Under the pieces are notes generated by a model. It did not search any database, was not told the DNA's origin, and saw nothing but the letters and a program-made list of their open reading frames with translations. From Haloferacaceae archaeon (GTDB taxonomy: Archaea > Halobacteriota > Halobacteria > Halobacteriales > Haloferacaceae), in the NCBI GenBank assembly GCA_018609965.1, contig JAHENP010000234.1, positions 1 to 5,926 of the forward strand: a stretch of DNA of 5,926 nucleotides, written 5' to 3'. Made by a program: the position numbers and the translations under genes. The stretch's first letter is position 1. Every line of letters starts with the position of its first letter. Shown piece by piece: positions 1 through 4,690 of the stretch.

Positions 1-1
1 G

Positions 2-112
2 GAGTCCGCGATGTCCGACTCCGAATTGGACGCGGAGTCCGCGATGTCCGACTCCGAATTGGACGCGGAGTCCGCGATGTCCGACTCCGAATTGGACGCG
101 GAGTCCGACTAG
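2..112 (+). CDS. C-terminal end of an unidentified gene with 11-residue acidic repeats (5' end outside window)
   Basis: Reading in the frame that starts at position 2, the codons give three identical copies of the 11-residue unit ESAMSDSELDA, then ESD and a TAG stop at 110-112. The DNA period is 33 bp and the copies are identical at every base, so the array is recent or kept uniform. The unit is rich in Ser, Asp and Glu, as expected for a flexible, solvent-exposed tail of a haloarchaeal protein. Nothing of the folded part is in the window, so no function can be given. The opposite strand also reads as a Ser/Asp/Asn-rich repeat, but that frame has a stop just upstream and no start codon. The plus strand, with its clean in-frame stop, is preferred. 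The gene converges on the ABC ATPase remnant that ends at 165. Confidence 0.6.
   Translation, partial: ESAMSDSELDAESAMSDSELDAESAMSDSELDAESD
8..106. repeat. Three perfect tandem copies of a 33-bp unit
   Basis: The unit beginning GCGATGTCCGACTCCGAATT starts at 8, 41 and 74 and has no spacers between copies. A further partial copy (GGAGTCC) lies at 1-7, so the array probably extends out of the window. The length is a multiple of three and keeps the reading frame open, so this is a coding minisatellite. Confidence 0.95.
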
Positions 113-164
113 TTCACTGAGAGACTCCGCCCGTCGTGCGTCTCGCTAACGCCGCGGTCTGCTG

Positions 165-365
165 TCAAACGGCGTCGTGGCTGTTGATCGTGTCGAGGTA
201 GGCGTCCTCTAGCGTCGCGGACACCGCCGCCGTCTCTCCGGGCGGGTCAGTCGACTCGTCTGGCGCGACCAGCCGCAGCTTGACTCTCTCGGCACGTTCG
301 ACCGTGCCACACACCTAGAACCCCCGTCCCACCGCCGACAGTTCGTCTCGGGCGACGGTACACTC
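165..365 (-). pseudogene. Detached C-terminal remnant of the ABC ATPase at 740-1477
   Basis: In the minus frame ending at the TGA 165-167, the codons read ECTVARDELSAVGRGF, an in-frame TAG (315-317), then 49 residues. Those 49 residues contain VERAERVKLRLVAPDE and finish with TLEDAYLDTINSHDAV. A run like LRLVAP followed by a closing LEDAYLDTI is typical of the C-terminal domain of ABC-2 type ATP-binding subunits. That domain is missing from the ATPase encoded just upstream on the same strand. Joining this remnant to codon 228 of that gene (TAC then GAG) restores a protein of about 294 residues, a usual family length. The remnant has no start codon of its own near its 5' end and carries a premature stop, so it is unlikely to be translated. 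Confidence 0.75.
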
Positions 366-400
366 GTGAAGTACCTCGGGGTCAAGCCCCGAGGCTTCAC
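366..400 (-). repeat. Right-end imperfect hairpin of the IS200/IS605-like element
   Basis: GTGAAG (366-371) pairs with CTTCAC (395-400), and CCTCGGGG (374-381) pairs with CCCCGAGG (387-394). The loop is TCAAG, and a two-base TA bulge at 372-373 separates the two stems. All 14 pairs are Watson-Crick. Subterminal hairpins with a small bulge are what Y1 TnpA enzymes bind. On the minus strand this hairpin would also be the last stem before the guide of a TnpB omega RNA. Confidence 0.75.
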
Positions 401-445
401 CGTTTTGTCTGTGCCGTCCAGAAACGGACGGATGGACGCAGGTGA
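366..445 (-). ncRNA. Candidate stand-alone omega-RNA / sotRNA-like region
   Basis: Read on the minus strand, the last 80 nt of the element contain two consecutive hairpins. The first is CCGTCC/GGACGG (414-419 with 426-431, loop of six). The second is the 14-pair right-end hairpin at 366-400. In IS200/IS605 elements the 3' end of the tnpB transcript forms the omega RNA, whose guide is the flanking DNA just past the right end. IS1341-type elements of Halobacterium are known to make sense-overlapping transcripts there. Here no tnpB is present, so any RNA would be stand-alone. Its guide would start at 365 and run downward into the ATPase remnant. Homology to a specific omega-RNA family is inferred from position and shape only. 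Confidence 0.45.
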
Positions 446-618
446 ATTTAATTCCCCTCGGCCTTCCGCTTGCGCGGTCGGCTGGAATTAACACCCGAAC
501 ACTCGCTGTGTCCGTGAGGGTCGGTCGCTCCACCACGACCCGACAACTCCCGTCTCACCCACCGTACGGGCGGGGTGTTGAGAGGAGCCGCATTTCCAAA
601 CCATCAAACGACCACTTC

Positions 619-637
619 ATATTGAGGTCTTCAATAT
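619..637. repeat. AT-rich inverted repeat inside the element
   Basis: ATATTGA (619-625) and TCAATAT (631-637) are perfect inverted repeats with a five-base loop. The surrounding 600-690 stretch is conspicuously AT-rich against a GC-rich background, which supports an origin different from the flanking host gene. Confidence 0.6.
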
Positions 638-672
638 TCTTCGTAGTCGTTACCCTTTGGTACGGCACATAG

Positions 673-684
673 TCTGATAAATCC
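673..684 (-). promoter_or_regulatory. Possible internal promoter (TATA-like) of the element, minus strand
   Basis: The minus strand reads GGATTTATCAGA here, a reasonable archaeal TATA-like box in an otherwise GC-rich region. Transcription would start near 650 and run through the omega-RNA-like region toward 366. There is no gene start in the expected position, so the product would be a non-coding RNA. Based on motif only. Confidence 0.35.
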
Positions 685-700
685 TTCGACGGCCTTCACC

Positions 701-773
701 CTCGGGGTCAAGTGGTTCGAGAGACTCCGTCTCTCGTCATCACGGAAATCGAAGATTTCCGTACGACCCCGAG
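701..773. repeat. Three-armed palindrome at the left end of the element
   Basis: An outer stem CTCGGGGTC (701-709) / GACCCCGAG (765-773) encloses two perfect hairpins. The first is CGAGAGAC (718-725) / GTCTCTCG (729-736) with loop TCC. The second is ACGGAAATC (742-750) / GATTTCCGT (754-762) with loop GAA. The 26 pairs form a three-way junction in single-stranded DNA or RNA. AGTGG (711-715) could also pair with CCACT (774-778), which would cross the outer stem. Part of this palindrome is read as the last codons of the truncated ATPase. Confidence 0.8.
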
Positions 774-1477
774 CCACTCGGCCTGCTCAGCCTGTAGACC
801 CGTCCCTCCACACGGCGCAGCATCTGTTCGATGCGCTCGCGGGTGACGGGGTCGCCGTCGTCAAGCACGGTCACCTGTGAGGCCATCGTCTCCACGTCTG
901 GGACGATGTGGGTCGACAGGAGGACGACACGGTCGCCGGCGGTGTCCGCGAGCGCGCTCCGAATCCGGACGCGCTCCTCGGGGTCTAAGCCGACGGTCGG
1001 CTCGTCGACGACCAACAGGTCCGGGTCGTTCAACAACGCCTGTGCGATGCCGACTCGCTGGTGCATCCCGCCGGAGAAGGTGTCGAGCCGACGGTCGCGG
1101 ACGTGTTGGAGGTTGACCAACTCCAACAGCTCATCCGTCCGTGCGCTGGCAGTCTCCCCGTCCAACCCCCGGAGCGCGGCGACGTACTCCAGAAACTCCT
1201 CCAGCCGCAGGCTGGGGTAGGTGTCGAAGTCCTGTGGGAGGTAGCCGAGCCGGCTCCGGACCGTCGCCGGCCGGTCGACGACGCTTGTCCCGTCCCACCT
1301 GATCTCCCCCTCGGTCGGCTCCGCGACGGTCGTCACCAGCCGCATCAGCGTGGACTTGCCGGCCCCGTTCGGGCCCATCAGCCCGTGGACACCCGGCTCG
1401 AACGTCGCCGTCACGTCCCTGACCCTCCAGGTGTCTGCGGTGTACTGTTTTCCGAGCGCCGAAACTTCGAGTGTCAC
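740..1477 (-). CDS. ABC transporter ATP-binding protein, C-terminal domain lost by element insertion
   Basis: A 245-residue ATPase of the ABC-2 export type. It has Walker A GPNGAGKST (35-43), a Q-loop in YLPQDF (Gln82), signature FSGGM (134-138), Walker B LLVVDE (154-159), D-loop GLDP (163-166) and the switch His190 in LSTHIV. All catalytic elements are intact. It should hydrolyse ATP on the cytoplasmic face to drive a membrane partner, which is not in the window. Residues 229-245 (RLSRPSGSGSYGNLRFP) are unlike the family and are encoded by the end of the inserted element. The native tail lies at 165-365. The start is GTG at 1477, after GGGAG 3 nt upstream. A weak ATTAGT is centred near -27. 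The gene is separated by 224 bp from the permease upstream, so it probably has its own promoter. ATP hydrolysis may persist, but stability or partner binding may not. Confidence 0.85.
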   Translation of the reverse strand: MTLEVSALGKQYTADTWRVRDVTATFEPGVHGLMGPNGAGKSTLMRLVTTVAEPTEGEIRWDGTSVVDRPATVRSRLGYLPQDFDTYPSLRLEEFLEYVAALRGLDGETASARTDELLELVNLQHVRDRRLDTFSGGMHQRVGIAQALLNDPDLLVVDEPTVGLDPEERVRIRSALADTAGDRVVLLSTHIVPDVETMASQVTVLDDGDPVTRERIEQMLRRVEGRVYRLSRPSGSGSYGNLRFP

Positions 1478-1515
1478 GTCTCCCGCGCCTCTTTCCGCAC
1501 ACTAATCGCTCTTGC

Positions 1516-1533
1516 TCAAACGGCCGGTCAAAC
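1516..1533. repeat. Direct repeat TCAAAC-N6-TCAAAC upstream of the 1477 ATPase
   Basis: Two copies of TCAAAC (1516-1521 and 1528-1533) sit 12 bp apart, roughly one helical turn, about 40-57 bp upstream of the GTG at 1477. The spacing and position suit a binding site for an activator near the promoter. The half-sites are short, so chance is possible. The rest of the 1478-1701 gap shows no convincing gene. Confidence 0.25.
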
Positions 1534-1701
1534 AGAATTACCGTTCGGTGACAGGTCGGCGGCGACCCGTCGATCCTCACACAGGAGGGCGTTCGGTTCC
1601 GTCTGCCGTCGTGTTCGGCTCGCACACGTCGTTCGTCCACGCTGGATCGGAACCACGGGGAGACGTGTGGGAAGTTCGGTGGGGGTCGACGGACGCTCGT
1701 C

Positions 1702-2502
1702 TCACCCGAGGTCCGCGCGCCGGAACCGGCGGTAGCCGACGGCGACCGGGACGATCGCCCACAGGAGGAGGACGAGCGCCGGCAGCCACGCGGACTGGAG
1801 CGGGTCGCCTGGGAACGGGGTTCCGGAGACGAGCGCCCGGTACAACGCCTGTGCCGCCTGACTCGGCTCCGCGATCCCGAGCAGCTCCAGCCACTGTGGC
1901 GACGCGTCCGGACTGACCACGCCGACTTCCACCAACAGCGACCTGACCAGCCCGACGAGTGCGCTCCACAGCAACGCGACGGTGAACGCCCCGACGGCGA
2001 CGCCGGTGGCCCGGCCGTCCGTGGCGACGCTGGCCGAGATCCCGACACCGACGCTGGTGTAGCTGACCACGGTGCCGAGCAACATCGCCGCGTACGCGGC
2101 CACCACCGTCGCGCTCGTCGGCTTCCCGGCCACGAGCAGGCCGACGACACAGCCGACGACACCGACCGCAACCGCGACCACGACCACCACCAGCCGGCCG
2201 AGGAGTTTCCCGAACAACACCTCGCCGCGCGAGGGCGGGAGTGCCAGCAGCGTCCGCAGCGAGCCGGAGTCCCGCTCGGCGGTGATCGCCCCCTTCGCGG
2301 CGAACAACGCGATGATCGGGAACAGACTCGCGGAGATACCGAGCGACTGTGTGATCACCTCACGAGACCCCAGGTCGGTGACGAACGCGGCCAGCGTGAC
2401 CAGCCCGCCGGTGAGCACCACCACGGCGGCGACCACCAGCCACAGCGACCGCGACCGACCGGTGTCTGCGATGTCCTTCCGTGCGATCTGCTCGACACTC
2501 AT
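1702..2502 (-). CDS. ABC-2 type transporter permease (NosY-like)
   Basis: A 266-residue integral membrane protein with about six hydrophobic segments (roughly 19-42, 52-74, 104-126, 132-154, 166-192 and 239-258). Between segments two and three is the cytoplasmic run ERDSGSLRTLLALPPSRGEV (76-95) followed by LFGKLLGR. This matches the ERE-GTL-LL-P-SR-GK pattern of ABC-2 permeases such as NosY/NatB. The N-terminal IARKDIADTGRSRSLW is also typical, an amphipathic stretch before the first helix. It should form the membrane channel of an exporter with the ATPase at 2499-3545. The start ATG (2500-2502) overlaps the ATPase stop TGA (2499-2501) as ATGA, which implies translational coupling. The substrate cannot be told from sequence. 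Length is normal and nothing appears damaged. Confidence 0.88.
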   Translation of the reverse strand: MSVEQIARKDIADTGRSRSLWLVVAAVVVLTGGLVTLAAFVTDLGSREVITQSLGISASLFPIIALFAAKGAITAERDSGSLRTLLALPPSRGEVLFGKLLGRLVVVVVAVAVGVVGCVVGLLVAGKPTSATVVAAYAAMLLGTVVSYTSVGVGISASVATDGRATGVAVGAFTVALLWSALVGLVRSLLVEVGVVSPDASPQWLELLGIAEPSQAAQALYRALVSGTPFPGDPLQSAWLPALVLLLWAIVPVAVGYRRFRRADLG

Positions 2503-3545
2503 CCGTCCACCTCGACGCTTCCGGATTCGGTCGCCGCTGTCCCGTTCGTCTGGGCGGTCGCGCCGTCGCCTCCCGGCTCGGCTCCGGCGTCCGCTTCGTC
2601 TCCGACATCTGCCTCGGCTCCAGCGTCCGCCTCGCCCCCGGCATCCGCCTCGGTGTAGCTGGCGAACAGATCCTCCAGCGACGACTCCTCGATCCGCACG
2701 TCCGTCACCGACACCGACTCGCGCACTCGGTCGAGCAGCCGGAGCTTCGCGCCCGGTTCGAGACAGGTCGCACGGAGCGTCCCCTCCGCGACCGTCACGT
2801 CGGTGATCGCGTCGTCCGCGAACGTCACGTCGGGCGAGTCGTCGACATCGAGCGTGACGCGCGCCCCGATGTCCAGCTCGGAGCGGAGTCCATCGATGGT
2901 GTCGACGGCGACCAACTCCCCGCGGTTCATGATCCCGACGCGGTCGGCGACGGCTCGAACCTGCCCGAGCACGTGCGAGGAGAAGAAGACCGCCGTGTCG
3001 TCGGCCGCCTCGCTGGTGATGATCTCCCGGAGTCGCCGCACCCCGTTCGGATCGAGCCCGCTGGTTGGCTCGTCCAACACGAGCAGGTCAGGTGACCCGA
3101 CCAGCGCGATCGCCAACGCGAGCCGTTGGCTCATCCCCGTCGAGTACTCCCCAGTCGGCCGGGCCGCCTCCGACGGCGAGAGGCCGACCCGGTCGAGCAG
3201 CGCGTCCGGATCGTCCGTGGCGTCTTTCAGCTCGACGGCGAACTCGACGTGTCGGCGACCGCTGATCCGGTCGTACAGACCGTAGTTCTCCGGGACGACG
3301 CCGATCCGCTCGCGGACCGCGGCACGTTCCTCGCGGACGTCGTGTCCGAACACCGTCGCCGACCCCTCGGTCGGGGTGACGAAGTCCAACAACACGTTGA
3401 GCGTCGTCGACTTCCCGGCACCGTTGGGACCGAGGAAGCCGAACACCTCGCCGCGTTCGACCTGTAGGTCGACCCCGTCGACGGCGGTCACGTCGCCGTA
3501 GCGTTTCGTCAGGTTCCGTGTCTCGACTGCTGGAGGGACTGTCAC
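2499..3545 (-). CDS. ABC transporter ATP-binding protein (CcmA/NatA type) with acidic repeat tail
   Basis: A 348-residue ABC ATPase. It has Walker A GPNGAGKST (39-47), Q-loop region VVPENYGLYD with Glu86 where other ABC proteins have Gln (common in NatA-like members), signature YSTGM (134-138), Walker B LLVLDE (154-159), D-loop GLDP (163-166) and His191 in FFSSHVLGQ. Residues about 225-297 form the C-terminal domain ending in SSLEDLFASYT, as in ABC-2 ATPases. After it comes a 50-residue Ala/Asp/Glu/Gly-rich extension with degenerate repeats (EADAGGEADAGAEADVG and following), probably disordered. It pairs with the overlapping permease gene downstream. The start is GTG at 3545: an in-frame TGA lies five codons upstream, the protein begins well before Walker A, and a TATA-like box sits at -27. 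Confidence 0.9.
   Translation of the reverse strand: MTVPPAVETRNLTKRYGDVTAVDGVDLQVERGEVFGFLGPNGAGKSTTLNVLLDFVTPTEGSATVFGHDVREERAAVRERIGVVPENYGLYDRISGRRHVEFAVELKDATDDPDALLDRVGLSPSEAARPTGEYSTGMSQRLALAIALVGSPDLLVLDEPTSGLDPNGVRRLREIITSEAADDTAVFFSSHVLGQVRAVADRVGIMNRGELVAVDTIDGLRSELDIGARVTLDVDDSPDVTFADDAITDVTVAEGTLRATCLEPGAKLRLLDRVRESVSVTDVRIEESSLEDLFASYTEADAGGEADAGAEADVGDEADAGAEPGGDGATAQTNGTAATESGSVEVDG
2577..2651 (-). repeat. Degenerate acidic repeats encoding the ATPase tail
   Basis: Codons 299-323 encode a run of imperfect EADxG-type units (EADAGG, EADAGA, EADVGD, EADAGA). The DNA shows matching imperfect repeats built on GCCTC/GCGTCCGC. Such low-complexity acidic tails vary quickly in haloarchaea and are probably exposed and unstructured. 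Confidence 0.6.
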
Positions 3546-3561
3546 ACCCCAGCGTTGTCAC

Positions 3562-3577
3562 ACACCGGTGTAAACGC
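3562..3577 (-). promoter_or_regulatory. Leaderless-type promoter of the ABC exporter operon with a palindrome
   Basis: The minus strand reads GGCGTTTACACC, with the TTTACA box centred about 27 nt upstream of the GTG at 3545. This is the usual spacing for leaderless archaeal transcripts. A perfect 10-bp palindrome ACACCGGTGT (3562-3571) overlaps the start-side edge of the box and lies between it and the start. A repressor bound there would block the promoter. The operator role is inferred. Confidence 0.5.
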
Positions 3578-3690
3578 CGACCGTGCGTGTCAGTTGTCGT
3601 GACAGTCTCTCTGTCCGTGTGCCACTGGCTTCTCACGCCGCGGGGACTCCCCGCAAGTTGATACCTGCTCGGCTCGTATCGACAAACAAC

Positions 3691-3891
3691 GTGACCAGAA
3701 AACGACAATCGACGCCATCACACCTGGCGGACGTCGACGACGGCTGCGGCTGTGTCGAGGTGTGGGAACACACGAGCGAACACCGCGACGAGGAGGCGGC
3801 CGACGACGCGGACGAGGTGTCAGGTGACGACGTGGAGGAGGTGTCACGCGACGATGCAGGCGAGGAGCCATCCGACGGCACAGACGAGTGA
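3691..3891 (+). CDS. Small very acidic hypothetical protein, 66 residues
   Basis: Translation from GTG 3691 gives MTRKRQSTPSHLADVDDGCG and onward. The protein has a short basic N-terminus, a middle section with a CGC cysteine pair (Cys19, Cys21) followed by VEVWEHTSEHR, and a C-terminal half made mostly of Asp, Glu, Ala and Ser. The central DDGCGCVEVWEHTSEHR looks more constrained than the tail and may be the conserved core. Two cysteines and nearby histidines (His27, His31) could bind a metal, but this is only a possibility. This start is preferred over an in-frame one at 3583 because the upstream residues are basic and unlike the rest. A TTGATA-like box lies about 30 nt upstream. The gene diverges from the exporter operon. 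I do not recognise a function. Confidence 0.65.
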   Translation: MTRKRQSTPSHLADVDDGCGCVEVWEHTSEHRDEEAADDADEVSGDDVEEVSRDDAGEEPSDGTDE

Positions 3892-3988
3892 ACGACACGC
3901 GACTGGAGCTACGGGAGCACCCACCCGAGCACACGGCGGCGACGCCAGCGTGAACGTACACACGTCCCCGAACACCACAGACTGATCC

Positions 3989-4028
3989 CAGTTCGTTTCA
4001 GAACAATAACAACTCGCTGTTCGAACTG
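3989..4028. repeat. Inverted repeat CAGTTCG...CGAACTG in the intergenic region
   Basis: CAGTTCG (3989-3995) and CGAACTG (4022-4028) form a 7-bp inverted repeat around an AT-richer centre that includes GAACA/TGTT sub-repeats. It lies 26-65 bp upstream of the TATA-like box at 4054. It could be an operator for the next gene or a 3' structure of the small gene ending at 3891. No T-run follows it. Apart from this repeat, I see no gene in 3892-4053. Confidence 0.35.
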
Positions 4029-4053
4029 TGACGCTCGTTCAATACGCCGTAAC

Positions 4054-4060
4054 TTTTACA
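4054..4060 (+). promoter_or_regulatory. TATA-like box for the structured leader and the 174-residue gene
   Basis: TTTTACA in the context AACTTTTACAAC is the best TATA-like match upstream of 4166. Counting about 27 nt downstream places the transcript start near 4083-4085. That is where the 5' strand of the predicted leader helix begins (4085). The agreement of two independent predictions supports both, but neither is proven. Confidence 0.5.
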
Positions 4061-4084
4061 ACCCGTAGTCACTACAGCCTGAAA

Positions 4085-4149
4085 CACGACGCTGTGGTGC
4101 GCCGTGTAAACGGCAGGGCGCTGCAACGCCCTACCACCGCAGTGTCGTG
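4085..4149 (+). ncRNA. Candidate structured 5' leader: three-way junction (riboswitch-like)
   Basis: P1 pairs CACGACGCTG (4085-4094) with CAGTGTCGTG (4140-4149, including one G-U pair at 4091/4143) and TGGT (4095-4098) with ACCA (4133-4136). The only interruption is a CCG bulge at 4137-4139, giving 14 pairs in total. Inside P1, after a GC linker, are two hairpins placed end to end. P2 is GCCGT-GTAA-ACGGC (4101-4114), whose loop is a GNRA tetraloop. P3 is AGGGCG-CTGCAA-CGCCCT (4115-4132). Nearly every base of the 65-nt leader is paired. The GNRA loop occurs only on the plus strand, which supports RNA function in this direction. It does not match the conserved cores of TPP, purine or fluoride riboswitches as I know them. 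Confidence 0.5.
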
Positions 4150-4166
4150 CGGAGCGTCACACGACA
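4143..4166 (+). promoter_or_regulatory. Alternative hairpin covering the start codon
   Basis: TGTCGTG (4143-4149) can pair perfectly with CACGACA (4160-4166), whose last base is the A of the ATG at 4166. The 10-nt loop holds GGAG (4151-4154), a Shine-Dalgarno-like sequence 11 nt before the start. The same 4143-4149 strand is used by P1 of the upstream leader fold, so the two structures exclude each other. This is the geometry of an expression platform acting on translation. Confidence 0.5.
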
Positions 4167-4690
4167 TGTGTTCGAACGATTCACCGTCAGTAAAACCTGA
4201 CGGCACGACGGACGCAGCGGAGCTTGCAGCCGAGTACGAGGAGTTTCTCCTGGACATCGAAGAGCAGCCACTTCCGGGGTATCGCACCGAGGAGATCCGG
4301 GTGCGGGTCGAGGAAGTGCGCGCCACGCTCGCCACGGAAGGCGTCGCCTCCGCGGGCCAGCTCCAGCAGCTGCTACGAACCGTGACAGAAGCACTCGCGG
4401 ACGTGCGCGCGGCGCGGGTCGTCCCCGTGCCCGAGAGCCGGGATCTCTCGGCAGCAGTGCCGGGTGCGAACGACACCGGCGCAGCCTACGAGATCACCGA
4501 GACGGAGCAGGCGAAAGCGACGAACGTCCTGATCAACCTCCTGTTCACCGTCGTCGAGACGCCCACCCACGAGGATCGACGCCGGCGCGAGGAGCCTGCG
4601 GCTCGCGACAAGGAGACGCGCGACGGTGACGACGCGGACAGCGAGGGAGGGACCGACTTCGGAATGACTGGCTACGCCGGCCCGGAGTGA
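4166..4690 (+). CDS. Hypothetical acidic protein, 174 residues
   Basis: The protein starts MCSNDSPSVKPDG. It continues with a charged, probably helical region (about 17-88, including AAEYEEFLLDIEEQPLPGYR and EEIRVRVEEVRATL), a Pro-containing linker, and a second predicted helix around TETEQAKATNVLINLLFTVV (111-130). It ends in a charged, disordered-looking tail (135-174). There is no signal peptide and no clear transmembrane segment; 121-130 is hydrophobic but short. I recognise no family. An in-frame GTG at 4028 would add 46 residues, but those are basic and Thr/Arg/His-rich, unlike haloarchaeal proteins, and they overlap the structured leader. The ATG at 4166 is therefore chosen. The long leader and start-codon hairpin suggest post-transcriptional control. 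The last codons lie in the first copy of a 23-bp tandem repeat. Confidence 0.7.
   Translation: MCSNDSPSVKPDGTTDAAELAAEYEEFLLDIEEQPLPGYRTEEIRVRVEEVRATLATEGVASAGQLQQLLRTVTEALADVRAARVVPVPESRDLSAAVPGANDTGAAYEITETEQAKATNVLINLLFTVVETPTHEDRRRREEPAARDKETRDGDDADSEGGTDFGMTGYAGPE

Larger units (their letters stand above)
366..793 (-). mobile_element. Non-autonomous IS200/IS605 (IS1341)-like element, MITE/PATE type, inserted in an ABC ATPase gene
   Basis: The segment separates two halves of one ABC ATPase gene. Removing 428 bp (366-793) joins GTC TAC to GAG TGT ACC in frame. One end (366-400) is an imperfect hairpin with a TA bulge, the form typical of IS200/IS605 right ends. The other end (701-773) is a three-armed palindrome. 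Both ends share the 13-mer CCTCGGGGTCAAG (374-386 and 700-712). The middle (about 600-690) is much richer in A+T than the flanks. No target-site duplication is evident, which fits single-strand Y1 transposition. No tnpA or tnpB reading frame can be recognised, so mobility would depend on a transposase elsewhere. The boundaries are inferred from the reading-frame repair and could be off by several bases, especially at 793. Confidence 0.65.

Noticed and set aside
8..106. CRISPR array from the 33-bp repeats
   Set aside because: The copies are directly contiguous with no spacers, keep a reading frame and end in a stop codon, so this is a coding tandem repeat.
315..536. Minus-strand 73-residue frame as an independent gene
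   Set aside because: Its 3' part is host ATPase sequence and its 5' part is element sequence, so it is a chance fusion across the insertion boundary.
442..672. Plus-strand 76-residue frame inside the element
   Set aside because: It runs antisense through the element's palindromes and AT-rich core. It has no family signature, and its composition is not haloarchaeal.
366..793. Intact tnpA or tnpB within the element
   Set aside because: The element is only about 430 bp, and none of its frames shows a Y1 transposase or the zinc-finger/RuvC motifs of TnpB.
1131..2171. Long minus-strand frame of 346 residues
   Set aside because: Its sequence is Arg/Ser-rich and it overlaps two clear ABC genes in another frame; it is a GC-rich shadow.
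3588..3604. Inverted repeat TGTCA-N7-TGACA in the divergent promoter region
   Set aside because: Five-base arms are easily found by chance in a GC-rich intergenic region, and the position matches no clear promoter element.
4085..4149. A known riboswitch or a tRNA
   Set aside because: The fold lacks the conserved loops of TPP, purine and fluoride riboswitches as I know them, and it has no CCA-like acceptor, anticodon arm or T-loop sequence.
4028..4165. N-terminal extension of the 174-residue protein from GTG 4028
   Set aside because: The added residues are basic and Thr/His-rich, unlike the rest. They overlap a highly structured leader, and the ATG at 4166 has a GGAG nearby.
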